A stretch of 64,000 bases of DNA from Agriotes lineatus. Lineage: Eukaryota > Arthropoda > Insecta > Coleoptera > Elateridae. The position numbers and the translations under genes are program-made. Where the stretch lies: NCBI GenBank assembly GCA_940337035.1, contig CALNHX010001038.1, positions 186,001 through 250,000 of the forward strand, in the 5' to 3' direction. Below the pieces are notes generated by a model. That model saw only the letters and a program-made list of their open reading frames with translations. It ran no database searches and was not told the origin of the DNA. Every line of letters starts with the position of its first letter. Within the stretch, counting starts at the first letter, position 1. Below, one piece after another: positions 1 through 11,700 of this stretch.

Positions 1-1083
1 TTTTTATGTAGCAGACATTGATTGAAATTTGCAAAGTGCAAAGTGAAAAGTTGCCAAGTTATTTTATGAAATGGGGCCCTGATCGCCAATACAACTTACA
101 GGAAAGGTAATGGTCTCAATAGAGAGATAAAGTTATTGCCCATGAAATAATACTGATGTAGTTTGGAAATAATGGCAGAATACCAAAAAACCGAATGAAC
201 AATCTTGAGCAAATGGTTTAAAAAATGATTTTCCCGTAGGTATTTTCTAAATATTATTCTGGTAGTAAAATGTTTCTTTATATTTTACCTGGTTTTAAAA
301 CGTTTATCAGACAGCTCATTAAATTAATTTGGTACAGAAATATATAGTTATTTATAGTTTACATGTGTTAAAAGCTATAGAAATTTAAAAATATATTTTT
401 ATTAGACATTGTGAAAAAAACTGGGATTATAATTATTCATTTCGCTCCAAAAAAAAAGAACTGTCGCACTTTGTTTCTTATCAAGTAATTACTTCTCTCT
501 ACGTAAATTGTCCTAGTTCACTCAATCGGAATAAGCAATACGTTTAAGAATATAGAAAATACTTTCAGTTTCTCTCTTCGGTTATATTAATTTCTTAGAA
601 AAAAATGTTTTAACTTTATCGTTAGCTAGCGACAAAATGGTGATTACTTGTTATTAACCTTGCGGCATATATACAAATTTTATTTGCGCAAGTAGGGTTA
701 ATACCTGTTCCTAAAAGTAGTACGCAATTAGGTACCACAAAATAGATCAGTAAACAGTAAGAATCCAATAAACGGATTCTTCAATAGTGTAAATTATGTT
801 GACTATTCAATTCACCTGTCACCTGTCAAAAAGTGACCAATGAAAATCCAGAATTCTGAAGTTTCTTGACCAATAAAAAAAATATCAGTGGATATATCTT
901 CCTAGAAGGTATTCAAGTGACTATTTTAAACAAATGCGATTTTTATTAGAAAAAGTCAATATTAGTGTTCTGTTACTATAGAAATTGCGTAGTTTGTTGC
1001 TAGATTTACTGAAAACTAATTTGAAAAAGTAGTTTGGTTCATTGAATAGTCCCTCGAATGCCATTCTTAGTCACAGTTAAGTA
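1..1083. other. AT-rich stretch, no gene seen
   Basis: Only short open frames with no recognisable product occur on either strand. There are A/T runs but no clear tandem array, TIR or RNA gene. Most likely intergenic or intronic sequence. Confidence 0.5.
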
Positions 1084-1208
1084 GATTATTTTTGCGGTAG
1101 TATCACTACTCATGTCCATTGCGCTTGGGATTAGGACTCGTGCTATCGCACTCTTCCTAATCGTACAAAAGCGCAATGGACATTCGTGACACCACTGCAA
1201 AAATAGTC
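1084..1208. repeat. 125-bp hairpin (foldback) repeat
   Basis: The two ends are imperfect reverse complements over about 50 bp. The strongest block is ATGTCCATTGCGCTT (left) against AAGCGCAATGGACAT (right). Further pairing is GATTATTTTTGC with GCAAAAATAGTC at the extremities, and ATTAGGA with TCCTAAT near the loop. This is the shape of a short MITE or foldback. No target duplication was found. The 100-codon open frame starting at 1176 begins inside this hairpin and is not regarded as a gene. Confidence 0.6.
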
Positions 1209-1611
1209 GGCATAACTTTGACTACTCATGGTATTATAAGTGAAAGTATTCATATTTGTCTTATTTTTTCAGTTACCTACCAACCATCACCAGCATATGA
1301 TCATTCCATAGACAAATTGAAGTTAAATATACTACAGGAATTACGTAAGACGTCCAAGTTAGCTAAGAAAATAATACTTCACTGCTGCATCTTCAAAGTA
1401 CACCGCCCAGCGCCCACAGTAGAAATTTCAACGCATTGTCGTTCGAGAAGAAGACATAATATAAAATATTGTTCTTAGATAAACTTATGCTGATTTTGTA
1501 TTTTTGTTCCATTGATTTTTAGGTTTGTTATTTGTGTGCATTGATTGTAATTGATCGACTTGACGTATATTACATTAATTTAACAAAACAAGTATGATTA
1601 GGTACTTCTAT

Positions 1612-1822
1612 ACGAAGGGTGAATAACTTTCACAATCTGGTGTGTAAACCAGCCACATTCAGAATATACTCCTACAATCACTCTACAATCATTACTATCT
1701 CATGAAAAATATTGTCTTATAGTACCTGCACTCAGCTCCAGAATTATAAAAATCGTTTTTATAATGTAGCTGTCGTAATTGGTAATCTGCTGTAAAAATT
1801 TGTTTAGTTATTCACCCTTCGT
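1612..1822. mobile_element. MITE-like element with perfect 17-bp TIRs
   Basis: A perfect 17-bp inverted repeat, ACGAAGGGTGAATAACT, lies at 1612-1628 and, as its reverse complement, at 1806-1822. It encloses 211 bp of non-coding AT-rich sequence. Length and structure fit a miniature inverted-repeat transposable element. No convincing target-site duplication was found, so the superfamily is not assigned. Confidence 0.55.
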
Positions 1823-2670
1823 TTTTTGAATGAATGAATGCATGCAGTTTGTCATTACTATTTTGAATAGTTTCGAAAAATTAATAGGCCATTAAACGCC
1901 GACAACAAACTTTATTTCTTATGACCGCAATATTGAATGTTCATATTTTAAACAGCTTTTATAATTTGGTTATTGATGTAAGTAGGTACAATACTATAAA
2001 ATAATTGAAAACACTTTTCATTGAAAGTTGTTTAAGAAACAATTGCTGCTATCTTTTCAAGTAGGAATCTGACGTGGATGGTTACATTGTTTGCCATATT
2101 TTGGAGTAGGTATAGATGAAAACACAGAAAACGATTTCATTTTACTTTTGCTGCTTTTCCTTTTTTTACTCCTTGATCTAATGCTGTTGTAGATCACTTG
2201 GTCGTCACTTCATTTCAAGTGGGTAGCCACTGAAAACTATAATACACACAATTACAATTTGTGACATATTTAAAATAATTTTTATAATGACGAGATAAGA
2301 GATCTAATTTTACATAAAAAGAACTCCTTGTCAGAGGTTTCATGACTATCTTGGAAAAACTAGAATTGTTGTGCATTGTTGAAAAACAAAAAATGCTACT
2401 ATTTAAAATTGTGAGCATCCAGTTTTGTATTGTTTGAGGCTTTCGCGGTTACTCGAATGCTGGGTGTTCATATACAAATACTACGCGGTCTAAGCCGAAA
2501 TTCCATGCTAAAGAGAAGCATCCAGTTTGGCACCAAAGTGAAAACAACTTGACTATCCCTATCCCTACTCCTATTTTATATTCCGACTACACAACCAGTA
2601 AATTCCTATTTGTTTCACTAGCAGTGCAAAAATTAATTGTTTAGTAATATTTAGTTATCCACACATTTTA
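1823..2670. other. AT-rich stretch, nothing recognised
   Basis: No coding similarity, RNA gene or clear repeat seen. The short minus-strand open frame at 2215-2418 shows no domain or motif. Confidence 0.45.
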
Positions 2671-2999
2671 GGGTGTCCGTTATAATACAGATTTTTCAAA
2701 TTTTTATGGAAGTTTTTTATTTGTTTCCATTTAGGAAATGAAGTTTTTTGCTCATTAATTCATCTCGATCAGATTATTTTTCACCCTGCCACAAGCTGTT
2801 TGAAATTTGTGAAAAAAATCATTTTTTTTGTACGTTTTATTGTGTGTGAAAATATGAACAGACAGAAAGTTGATAGATGTTTATTTGACGGGATTTCATA
2901 TTATATTATATAGAAAATACCATACATAAAACTTTTTGAAATCTATGAAATCCTAGGTAAACTTAAAAATTTTAAAAATTCGTATTATAACAGACACCC
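2671..2999. mobile_element. MITE with GGGTGTC termini and TTA duplication
   Basis: The ends are inverted repeats of about 35 bp. The left begins GGGTGTCCGTTATAATAC and the right, read on the other strand, begins GGGTGTCTGTTATAATAC. Both continue into an A/T-rich tract. The three bases outside each end are TTA (2668-2670 and 3000-3002), consistent with a 3-bp target duplication. GGG-type ends and a T-W-A duplication are typical of PIF/Harbinger elements, so a Harbinger-type MITE is the best guess. The 329-bp interior has no transposase frame. Confidence 0.6.
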
Positions 3000-3286
3000 T
3001 TACACATTTCTGCAATTTCTGCCTACGTACCATCTATATCTTATCATTTTGATGATCCCAATAATATTAAAAATTAATGTTTACACCCTCTATCATAATT
3101 TCATATATTAGCTTTTAAAGCGCTTCTTAATGATTGGTAATTAATTAAGCTTAGTTAATTTTATTTACTATTTAAAATAATACTTAATTCAATTATTACT
3201 GTTAAAGTTGTAGTTTAACTATTCATTTCAGTAGCATAGAATGGAGTTTTATCTACATATTTATTTTATTTATTTATAAACCATGT

Positions 3287-3440
3287 CACCACTGCATTGT
3301 TAGTAGCACTGGCAAGCTATGTCAAATTCGAGATTTGCAGGTTAAGTTTTTCGTCAGTCTGTGTCAAACAACACACAAAACATAACCTACTAGCCTCCAA
3401 TTTGACATAGACTGACAATACACTTCAGTACTGCCAAACG
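3287..3440. repeat. Foldback repeat family, copy 1
   Basis: About 150 bp with an internal inverted repeat (TATGTCAAATTCGAG against CCAATTTGACATA). A second copy in the same orientation lies at about 55798-55945. The two share TGTCAAATTCGAG, the run TTTTTCGTCAGTCT, and ACTTCAGTACT near the right end. Two dispersed copies plus internal symmetry indicate a MITE family rather than a chance hairpin. Confidence 0.6.
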
Positions 3441-3558
3441 TATAACATGAATCACTTTCCAAATTGTCACTATGACTTTTCATGGCTGTCAATAACAAAA
3501 TTTGTTTTTTTTAGGTATTTATTGATTAATGAAATTATAAGAATTGAATAAAATTTTG

Positions 3559-3676
3559 TATTATACACGACGATCAAGTTATTATTATCCACTGTTGAAT
3601 CATTAACGTCTCGACTTCATCTAGACGTTAAAAGGATTCACTCCTCAATAAAATTTAACTATCGTCTTGTATAATA
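3559..3676. repeat. 118-bp two-step hairpin
   Basis: The outer arms TATTATACACGACGAT (3559-3574) and ATCGTCTTGTATAATA (3661-3676) pair with one mismatch. The inner arms GAATCATTAACGTCT (3597-3611) and AGACGTTAAAAGGATTC (3623-3639) pair again around a short loop. This is probably a small foldback MITE. No target duplication was found. Confidence 0.5.
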
Positions 3677-5646
3677 AATAACTATAAAAACGCCGAATAA
3701 AATGTTATATTGTTCTGTTTTATGTAAGTCGAAAATGTATGTAATACTAAAATCTAAGAATTTAATAAATGAATTATAAAAATAACTTGTTGGAAATTAT
3801 TATGTGTTATCTGAATACCGCTGTTGTATTTCGATAAATATGAGTGTAAATTAATACCATGATTTGAGATACAACGAATTAGTGTGTGGTGATGTAGAAG
3901 TTAATATTGCAGTACATAGTAATTACGTAATACTAGTTAATAGTACACTAAACTAAATTTTTAATGCATTGGAAAAAGTTATGCAACCCATTATACTAGT
4001 CAACTTAATACTATTTTTTTTAAATTTAATTTTAGGGGTCGGATTCTAACGTAGGTTCTGTTTGATGGTGTCAACTTGTCATTTGCTCTTTGCACCTCAT
4101 AAATTTATAGATAAAAAATGTCTAGAAGGAAATATACACGTCGCAACAGTAATAGACTATAATTCTGTTTTATTTTCTTATTTTATAATTAACATTAAAC
4201 AAATCGATGACATTAATCGAACTGTCATAAGATAAGCATTAAAAAATAGAGTATAGTGGCATTCATTCTGGACGCTTTTAATGAATTTGCTCGATTCACT
4301 GTTCATAAAGTTAATTCTGAAATTCTATAGGCTACCCACATTAATTTTTAAAGTGGGTTTTAATACATTTCTTAATTTTTAAACATGTTTAAATATTGAA
4401 TTAAGACACCATAAATTTAATATAAAACGAGCGTTAATTTAGGATACCAGAAAAGCATTTTTTGCCAACATAAATAAGAAATGAAGAAGTTATAAGTGTC
4501 CAGAATTAATGTCTCTTGTGTAGTATGTTGGCTACACAAAATGGTAAATATAAAAATATGTTTAAAAGTGAGATTTTCATATTAACAATAGCAACTATAT
4601 TAAAATAGTATAATACATTATAATACAGATTGTCTAGTGATGTTATATCTAACTAGTAAAATATCTTTTATCATTGTTTACCTGAAAAACTGACCAAAAA
4701 CCAAATTTTGCATTTAAATTTATCCTAGATAACAACCTTTTCGACAATATGTGGTCAAAACGACCTTTAGATATACAACAGTGTTAATTTTATATGTACT
4801 GTGAATTTTGACTACTTTATCCAAGATCCCAACACTTTATAGAAGAAGCAAATTTTAAGTAGGCAAAATCCACGGTACATATATATATAACTATCGTAGC
4901 GCCAGTAGTTGAAATAGACTTTATACATAGATATATATATATATATATATATATATGGATACGTGTTAAGTTGTCACTTCCGCTAAGTAGAAGAGGCGAC
5001 CTGACGTCCAGGTCACCCGATTAATTAAATTGCATATATATCACATTTTATGAATGAGGGGAACCTGTAGAATACGTCTATCAAAAGAGGGGAAAAGATT
5101 TATAAAAAAAAATTACAAATATTTTGTAATTATATAAGATACCGAGTCACTTCCGGGCATATATACTCTCGTTTATTATATATGAGAGGTGGATACGCCG
5201 TAGCTGCTTCCAGCTGCGTTGCCGAGTCTTGGGAAGTCACTACGTTACACTGTTTTAAATTGGTCAAAAATGTAGCGGAGTATCATTTGTAGGGACATAT
5301 CTCGCATCTGTTTGTGAATCTTGTTTGAATGGTTCCTATAAGGTAACTTTTTTAAGTACAATATATGCATCATTAAGAATTTGGCACTTTGGTAATTTAG
5401 TGTAAAAAGCAGCGGAAACAAAAAGAGCATTTTTCTGTTGTGGCGAAACCATAAATAATTAGCAGAATTGTCAAGAACTCCCAAACGTAACGTTTTAGTA
5501 AACATGTTAAGTTAACCGAGGAAAAGTTTGAAAAAACGAAACAAGTCGAGTTGTTTTTTCACTTTTCGAGATTCCGTTATGCACTTAACAACTGTGTATA
5601 CTATTTTTCGCACGATCGATAAATTCACATGAATCAAATTAAAAAT
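3677..5646. other. AT-rich stretch without recognised genes
   Basis: It contains an (AT)13 microsatellite at 4931-4956 and scattered short motifs of the type GAAGTCACNACG (around 5232) that recur near 10478. The minus-strand open frames at 5245-5505 and 5512-5706 have low-complexity, hydrophobic translations with no recognisable domain. Confidence 0.45.
4931..4956. repeat. (AT)13 microsatellite
   Basis: Uninterrupted AT dinucleotide run of 26 bp. Confidence 0.95.
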
Positions 5647-6164
5647 GTACAATAGTATATTGTATGTTAAGAGCTGAAAGCAATCATGCAAAAGCGGCAA
5701 GCGCACTTTTAGCTCGAAACATACATACTATTTTTTCGACGACTTGGCATTTGAAAATATCAAATTTCGTTTTATCGCAAAAATTAATTGACAATCAAGT
5801 TAACATTACTCGCGCAGTCTATATGACATGTGACGCGATTATTTCCACAAATGACGGGCGTTGTCAAGGAAACATTCGGACGTGGCTACCTATTTTGTTC
5901 ACGCGGAAACCCAAAACGCTCGGCGAGCGGCAAAAAGATGAAAACGCACGCTCAGCGGCAAATGTCAACTTTCTGTTGTCAAATGACAGTGAGAAAAATC
6001 TACTTTCGATGTCAGTCGTCGAAAAAATAATTTTGATGTGTCAGACGATTCAAGACGCTGTCAACAATAAACAAATTTTGACGTGTGCATTTTTATTTTA
6101 GATTTTTGAAGTTCCTCTGCATTAAATGTGGTATTTTGTATGTAAGATAAGTACAATAGTATAT
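5647..6164. other. 490-bp segment between perfect 14-bp direct repeats
   Basis: GTACAATAGTATAT occurs at 5647-5660 and again at 6151-6164, enclosing 490 bp. The spacing and perfect match look like target-site duplications of a retro-type insertion. The enclosed DNA is less AT-rich than its surroundings and carries a plus-strand open frame of 145 codons at 5664-6101. Its translation matches no family I know and ends just before the right repeat. No poly-A tail or terminal inverted repeat is visible. A motif within it (CTTTTAGCTCG, then ACTATTTTTTCG) recurs in diverged form at about 6261-6300, and the ACTATTTTTCG part also near 5602, so part of the segment may be locally duplicated sequence. 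A real small gene cannot be excluded but is not favoured. Confidence 0.4.
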
Positions 6165-6599
6165 AATAAGGAGTTACAGTGGCACTTCTTGAGGAGAATT
6201 TGCAGGCGCTTGACGAACGAATGTTAGTGAGTCCGATAACTACAGATGAACGGCAGTAGTCACTTTAGCTCGACGTAAAATATGCTATTTTTTCTTCAAA
6301 CAGAAAATAGATTAACGTAAAAATTAATTCGATTTTTTATTTTATCACGTATTATTTTAATCACTGAAAGAGCTAATTTAGTTTGCTTTGGAGAGCGTTA
6401 CTATAGTTAATTTTTTTCTGTCGCCCGCCCTGGAAGATTTTTTTTTATTGTCAGATTATTACTATTTACAATCTGCTCGTAGAGCAATAAGTAAATTACG
6501 TAAATGTAAGTGATAGGTGTGACAATGGAAGCAAATGTTCATCAACATCGCTTCAGTTACAACTAATGCGTATTAACGCTTACAAAGAAACATATAATA
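6165..6599. other. Non-coding stretch
   Basis: No open frame of note. It includes a diverged repeat of a motif from the preceding segment (6261-6300). It may contain the 3' UTR of the adjacent Jockey-like relic, but no poly-A tail was identified. Confidence 0.4.
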
Positions 6600-8300
6600 A
6601 TATCGAGAACTAAAATCTAAACGGCAAGTCAAGAGTGTACTGCCTCTTAAGTCTCAGATTGTGAACACTGTTGTCCAATAAGTTTAGTGCTAGACTATTA
6701 GGGTGAAGTTCTAGTTTGGCTATATAGCTTTCACTGCTTTTCACTATCTCTTCTTTCACAGAACGCACTTTGAGGTCACTGTAGATATCCGCCTTGCTTA
6801 TGTAGTACGGTGCGTTGAGGATGGTTCGAAGGGTTTTTGTTTGGAATCTCTCTATTATAGCTAGATTAGTGGATGACGCGGTCCCCCAGAGTTGAATTCC
6901 GTAAAGCCATATCGGTTTAAAGATTACTTTATAAATGGGGAGTTTGTTGTGAAAGGAAAGTTGGGAATGTCTGCCAGCAACCAATAGTGCTTGCTGAACT
7001 TCAAGTTGAGTTGCTTACGTTTGGTCCATATATGGGTTCTCCAGGTCAAGCCTCTATCAAGGTGGATACCTAGGTATCTTGCATTGTCGGCTTGTGGTAT
7101 TATTGTTCCGTTGATATTCATGGGTGGACAAGTGCCTCTTCGCTTTGTAAAGGTGACTTGGACGGACTTGGTTTGGTTGATTTTAATTCGCCATTTTACA
7201 ATACTGGTCCTAAACACTCCCTTGGGGTACTCCAGAGCCTATAGGGATCAGGTTGGTAAGCTCTTCTTCATATTTGCTTGGAAGAGTCTGTCCTGTAGAT
7301 AAGATCGTAGTATGAGGTAAATGTTATTGGACAACCACTTTTTTAACTTATACAGTAATCCTTTGTGCCAGACTTTGTCAAAAGCCTGACTGACGTCTAG
7401 AAATACAGCACTGCAGTATTCTTTGGCTTCAAAGGTGGCGTTAATAATTTCTACTACTCTATGAACCTGTTCAATTGTGGAGTGCTGTCTTCTAAAGCCG
7501 AATTGATACCTATGAGATTTTGTTCTTCTAAAATTGGTATTAGTCTATTGAGTAGTAGTTTTTCGAATAGCTTTGAAATTATGGGTAATAAACTTATCGG
7601 CCTGTACGACTCTGCTAAGTTGGGTGGTTTGCCAGGCTTTTGGATTAAGATAATTTTAGCAACTTTCCATTGTGCTGGGAAATGTTCTCCGTTCTTAGTA
7701 CCGCGTTAAATATTAATGTCAGTAACGTGAAACCTTTAGGTGGGAGTTCTTTCAGAATTTGACCTGTTATTAAATCGTACCCGGGTGATTTTTTTGTAGG
7801 CAAGTTTTTTATGGCATCTTTTACTTCTTTCACTTTAGTGGTTTGATAGGCGGTGATAGTTGCAAGGGGCCATTCAAGAACCTGTCAATTTCTTCTTCGA
7901 CAGCTCCGGGTGCGCCATGTATCGGTTGGAAGACTTCCCTAAAATGTCCGCCAAATACCACAGGTTTCTCAGCAATGCTTTTCGCCCAAGTTCCGTTTCT
8001 CTTCGGGGTAACGTCTTCTCTGCCATTCTTTGCGTAATCTTCTCTTTGCTGTTATTTTGTTCGTGATTTCTATTGGGTAGCCTTTCTTCCTGTGTTTTTC
8101 TGGTAGTGTAGGTGTTAATTTCCAAGCGGCATTCTGTAATGCCGTCAAGAGTTTCAGATTCGTCTACATTAATTTGGAGTGGAGAATTCGGCACATATTC
8201 TTGTTTGCCTAGACCGCCAAAATTCTTTTTTTCATCTTTGTCGGTTTTTGCATCTACCGGATGAAAAACCATTTGCTGAGAAAAAAGCATCTCATAGTCG
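6600..8300 (-). pseudogene. Jockey-like LINE reverse transcriptase, degraded
   Basis: Read on the minus strand from about 8290 to 6610, broken frames spell a non-LTR reverse transcriptase of the Jockey type. First comes the linker before RT (7874-8290). The RT N-terminal part follows (7645-7833, with the NLPTKKSPGYD motif). Then comes an FLDVSQAFDKVWHKG block at about 7362-7410 (RT motif A, with the first catalytic Asp). A GSGVPQG motif lies at about 7222-7242. The thumb and C-terminal region follow (WRIKINQTKS, ARYLGIHLDRGLTWRTH, KPIWLYGIQLWG) and end at a stop near 6610. Several frameshifts separate these pieces. About 70 residues expected between PQG and WRIKIN are absent, including the second catalytic Asp pair. 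No endonuclease domain is seen, so the copy is also 5'-truncated. It is inactive. Confidence 0.85.
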
Positions 8301-8650
8301 GTGTTAGTTTCCTCCTGGTCAAAATTGGTATGATTAACCCATTCTTGAGTAGTTTTAAAACTTACAAATACAAAATAAAACTTGTCTAGCCTAGTTACTT
8401 ACACAAGTGTTTTCAATACTGCGTTTCCTCTCATCATCAAGTTGAAAGATTTCTGCCTGTTTTTCTGTATCTGTTTAAAGTAAATCATTTTACACAATGT
8501 TTAAGTAACCAAGGCCAATCAACGAATAATTTTTTTGAAACCCTTTGTTGTCCGTATATTTTTTAAATTGTAGACGTCTTTCGTATATATTATTAATGGG
8601 TTTAACGTCAAGTGATCGGTTTAGCAAGTACTGAAATACAGGTTTGGATT
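8301..8650. other. Non-coding stretch
   Basis: AT-rich sequence between the LINE relic and a short MITE. No gene or RNA seen. Confidence 0.4.
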
Positions 8651-8752
8651 AGGGCTGTGCAAAATAATCGATTAATCCATACGTCGATTATGTTTTGGAA
8701 ATAATTTTTTATTAATCCATTATCGATTATGAATTGTCATAATCGCACAGCT
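8651..8752. mobile_element. Short hAT-like MITE or MITE remnant
   Basis: The ends are inverted: AGGGCTGTGC with ATAATCGATTAAT on the left, and AATCGCACAGCT with ATTAATCCATTATCGAT on the right. The 102-bp interior is made of repeated ATAATCGATTAATCC-type motifs. CAGGGCTGTGC-like termini and ATAATCG-rich subterminal repeats resemble non-autonomous hAT elements. No 8-bp duplication was established, so this assignment is tentative. Confidence 0.45.
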
Positions 8753-11700
8753 TTTAAAATAATGAAGATTTTTCATAGTTAATCCATATTGGTTACGAAA
8801 ATAAGCTTTTCTTGCATTTTTACATTATAGATCTTTAAAAGAAAAGCACAACAAGCTTAAAATTGTAACCGCAATATTCATAAGGGTTAAAATAATTACA
8901 ATAATTAAAAAAAATATTTCTTGGAAATAATATGATAATAATTCGATTCAGAATAAAATGTGTGAAAACAAATGAGTAGAGATTATTAAAATTAGTTTGC
9001 CAATAGGGTTGATTATGGTTTAACTTCCCCAAGTTTATAACACAATCCGCGTAAAAATGTTTACTACACATATTTGACCAACGAGTTGGAACGGACTTTT
9101 TTCTTTTAGTGGCTATTTATCCATTCTTTTCTGAATTTGATATTTAAAGGAAATCTATAATAAATCATAATTACACTTCATTAAATAAATACATTAAAAA
9201 TGTTAAGTGTTTACTTATGCTTGAAAAGAAAGTTTGCCGCCTCTTTTATATGATTCTGTACAAGCTGGCGTGCAATCCAAAACAACCATATTTTTGCTAT
9301 TTTTACTTATACAACTTAGAAATACAGGTTTCTGAACAAAGGGATTAATAAGTAAACGTAACCACCAGCAACGACAGAAAATTGGGTTTAATGAAATATT
9401 TTACACTATCTTAATGCCTTAAATGCGGTCTCATTTGTTATGGCTAGAATTTTGCCCGCTCTCAGTTGAGATTCTGTGGTGTTGGCCCCTTAAAATTGCA
9501 ATCAGCGCAAATAGTTTTCTTGGGCTCGACGAAGGTCATTCATTAGACAGTCACAAATTTATGCGCGAATTTCATTGTGGATGTTTCACCGATATGACAC
9601 ATTTAGTAGTTATGCACAATATGGTGCAATACTGAAACTAATGTAGAACTGTAATTTGAATGCAATATCTAAATTTTGGTACGAACGATTTGTAAATTGG
9701 TATTGTAATAGTCAATTAAAATATAATCGATAGATTTCGTAATGCTAATTCTTGAGTTTTGTTTAATACAAACCATAAATAATTCGCTATGTACCTAAAC
9801 AACGGATACGTTTCTATTGATTCAATACTAAACCTATCTAATTAAAATTACAGAAACAAAATATTTTTATATTTCTATTGATTTTGAGTATTATCCAGGT
9901 ATTAGCTAACTACAATGGGATTTATATTTAAAACACAAATGCTAAAAAAATTAAGTAATACTTTTTATTATGTACAAAATGTACTTTAAACGATAGGATT
10001 ATTTCCGGGCTCTGAATAAAATTTAAACAAACAAAAAAATAAAATGTTCTTACCGTTATTAACTGCCAGCGAAACCAACATACGTTCTCTAGTAAACATT
10101 TTTCTACTTGAGAAAGCCCTACTAGAAAACTCAGCACGGTAGCCACTGTCAAACTGGACGGGAACAACACAACTGCTGGGTTGCCAGTATACAGAAGTCA
10201 GAAGGTGCTTCTCATATTTTGTAATCTGGAAGCGATACCGTACTACGCCTGTTCTCGTCAAATAAAGCGACACTAGCGCTAGTGATATATACGTGAACTA
10301 AACGACAAAATTGCAAGTATAAGGGGTCATAGTGACTTCCACCAAAAGTTTTGAATTGAGATAGCTGATGCCTTCTAGAAAGCAAATATGCAAATAACAT
10401 GGGCAAACGTTGTGACTTCCGAAATCGGAAGTCATAGCGTTATATATGAAGCTGCAACGTATTGTGTGTATCTGTTTTGGAAGTCACAACGAACCTACTA
10501 TATGTATATATATATATATTGTCAAAAACCCTTTCTACCAAATAAATATAATAATTATTATTCTTTGGTAAACTGTTTAATGGAATCACCACAAGTTCGT
10601 TTTGTATATACCTAACGTATATAATGTCTTTGAAAGTATGACAAACGTTGATATGGAACAAACGTACTAAACAATCATTGTAACCTCCAAAAGATACACT
10701 TCGCTTCACTCAACTAACTAATCTGGTGTAGCTTTAAATTCGCTTGACGCAGTGTATTTAAATTTTTCACCTGAAGCACCCCTGACTGGTACCTTCATTG
10801 GGTTAAATTGTTAAAGCAGTTCAGACTCAAAATCACCGAGATAGATGAGCTTCAACATCGCAAAAACCTGAACAATCGGAGAGTAACAGTGCTTCTTATA
10901 GCTACTGTTAAATATATAAAATTTTCTATAAAAGTTATTTTCTATGTGTATACACCCCTAATAGCTGCATCATGGTGATAAAAAAGTCACTAGATGAATA
11001 TATTCACTATCTTTTATCGATACCGTTTTTAGTGACATGTTTTTCTATTTTGATAGCAAATCACATTCGAAATAAATATTCGGACAGGAAGTTCGTTCAT
11101 TTATTCACAAATATATATATATAAGCTCCCAGGCGTAATTAATTTCGTAAATACTGGATTAATGTTGGTTTTGTGTACTATTTCACATAAAATTGTATAT
11201 GCAAATTTAATAATTTCGAAACGCATATTGTATTATTCTTTTCCGCAGAGATTTTTTTTATATTTCAATTTATACCGCATTGTTTGAATTTAATATAAAT
11301 AGTCTAAATAAAAATTATTGCTGTTGTGTAGTGTAAAATAAGAAGATGCAAGAAATGGCAATAACATTATGGCAAAGACGAAAATAATGGTTGAAAAGTG
11401 TAATATACGAAAACAGACAAAGCTTTCCAAACCGACTGAGTTAATAAGATATAGTTTGCCAAGACACACAAGATAGATAATGGCAAAACATCTCCCCTTT
11501 TCCTTTAACTAAGAACAAAGAAGCGGTTATAACACATTGAAATACTAAAGATAGCTCATGCTCTGGTCCACGGGAAAAGTAGCCGGGTCGATAGAAGCCT
11601 GTAATCTTGCGAATTCATCCGGAGTCGAAGAAATACCCAAAGCCAACGGAAGAATTCAGGGTGATGCAAAGATCAGGACTGAACAAGTTTGATATTTGGA

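Noticed and set aside
1176..1478. 100-codon plus-strand frame
   Set aside because: Starts inside a hairpin repeat and has no recognisable product.
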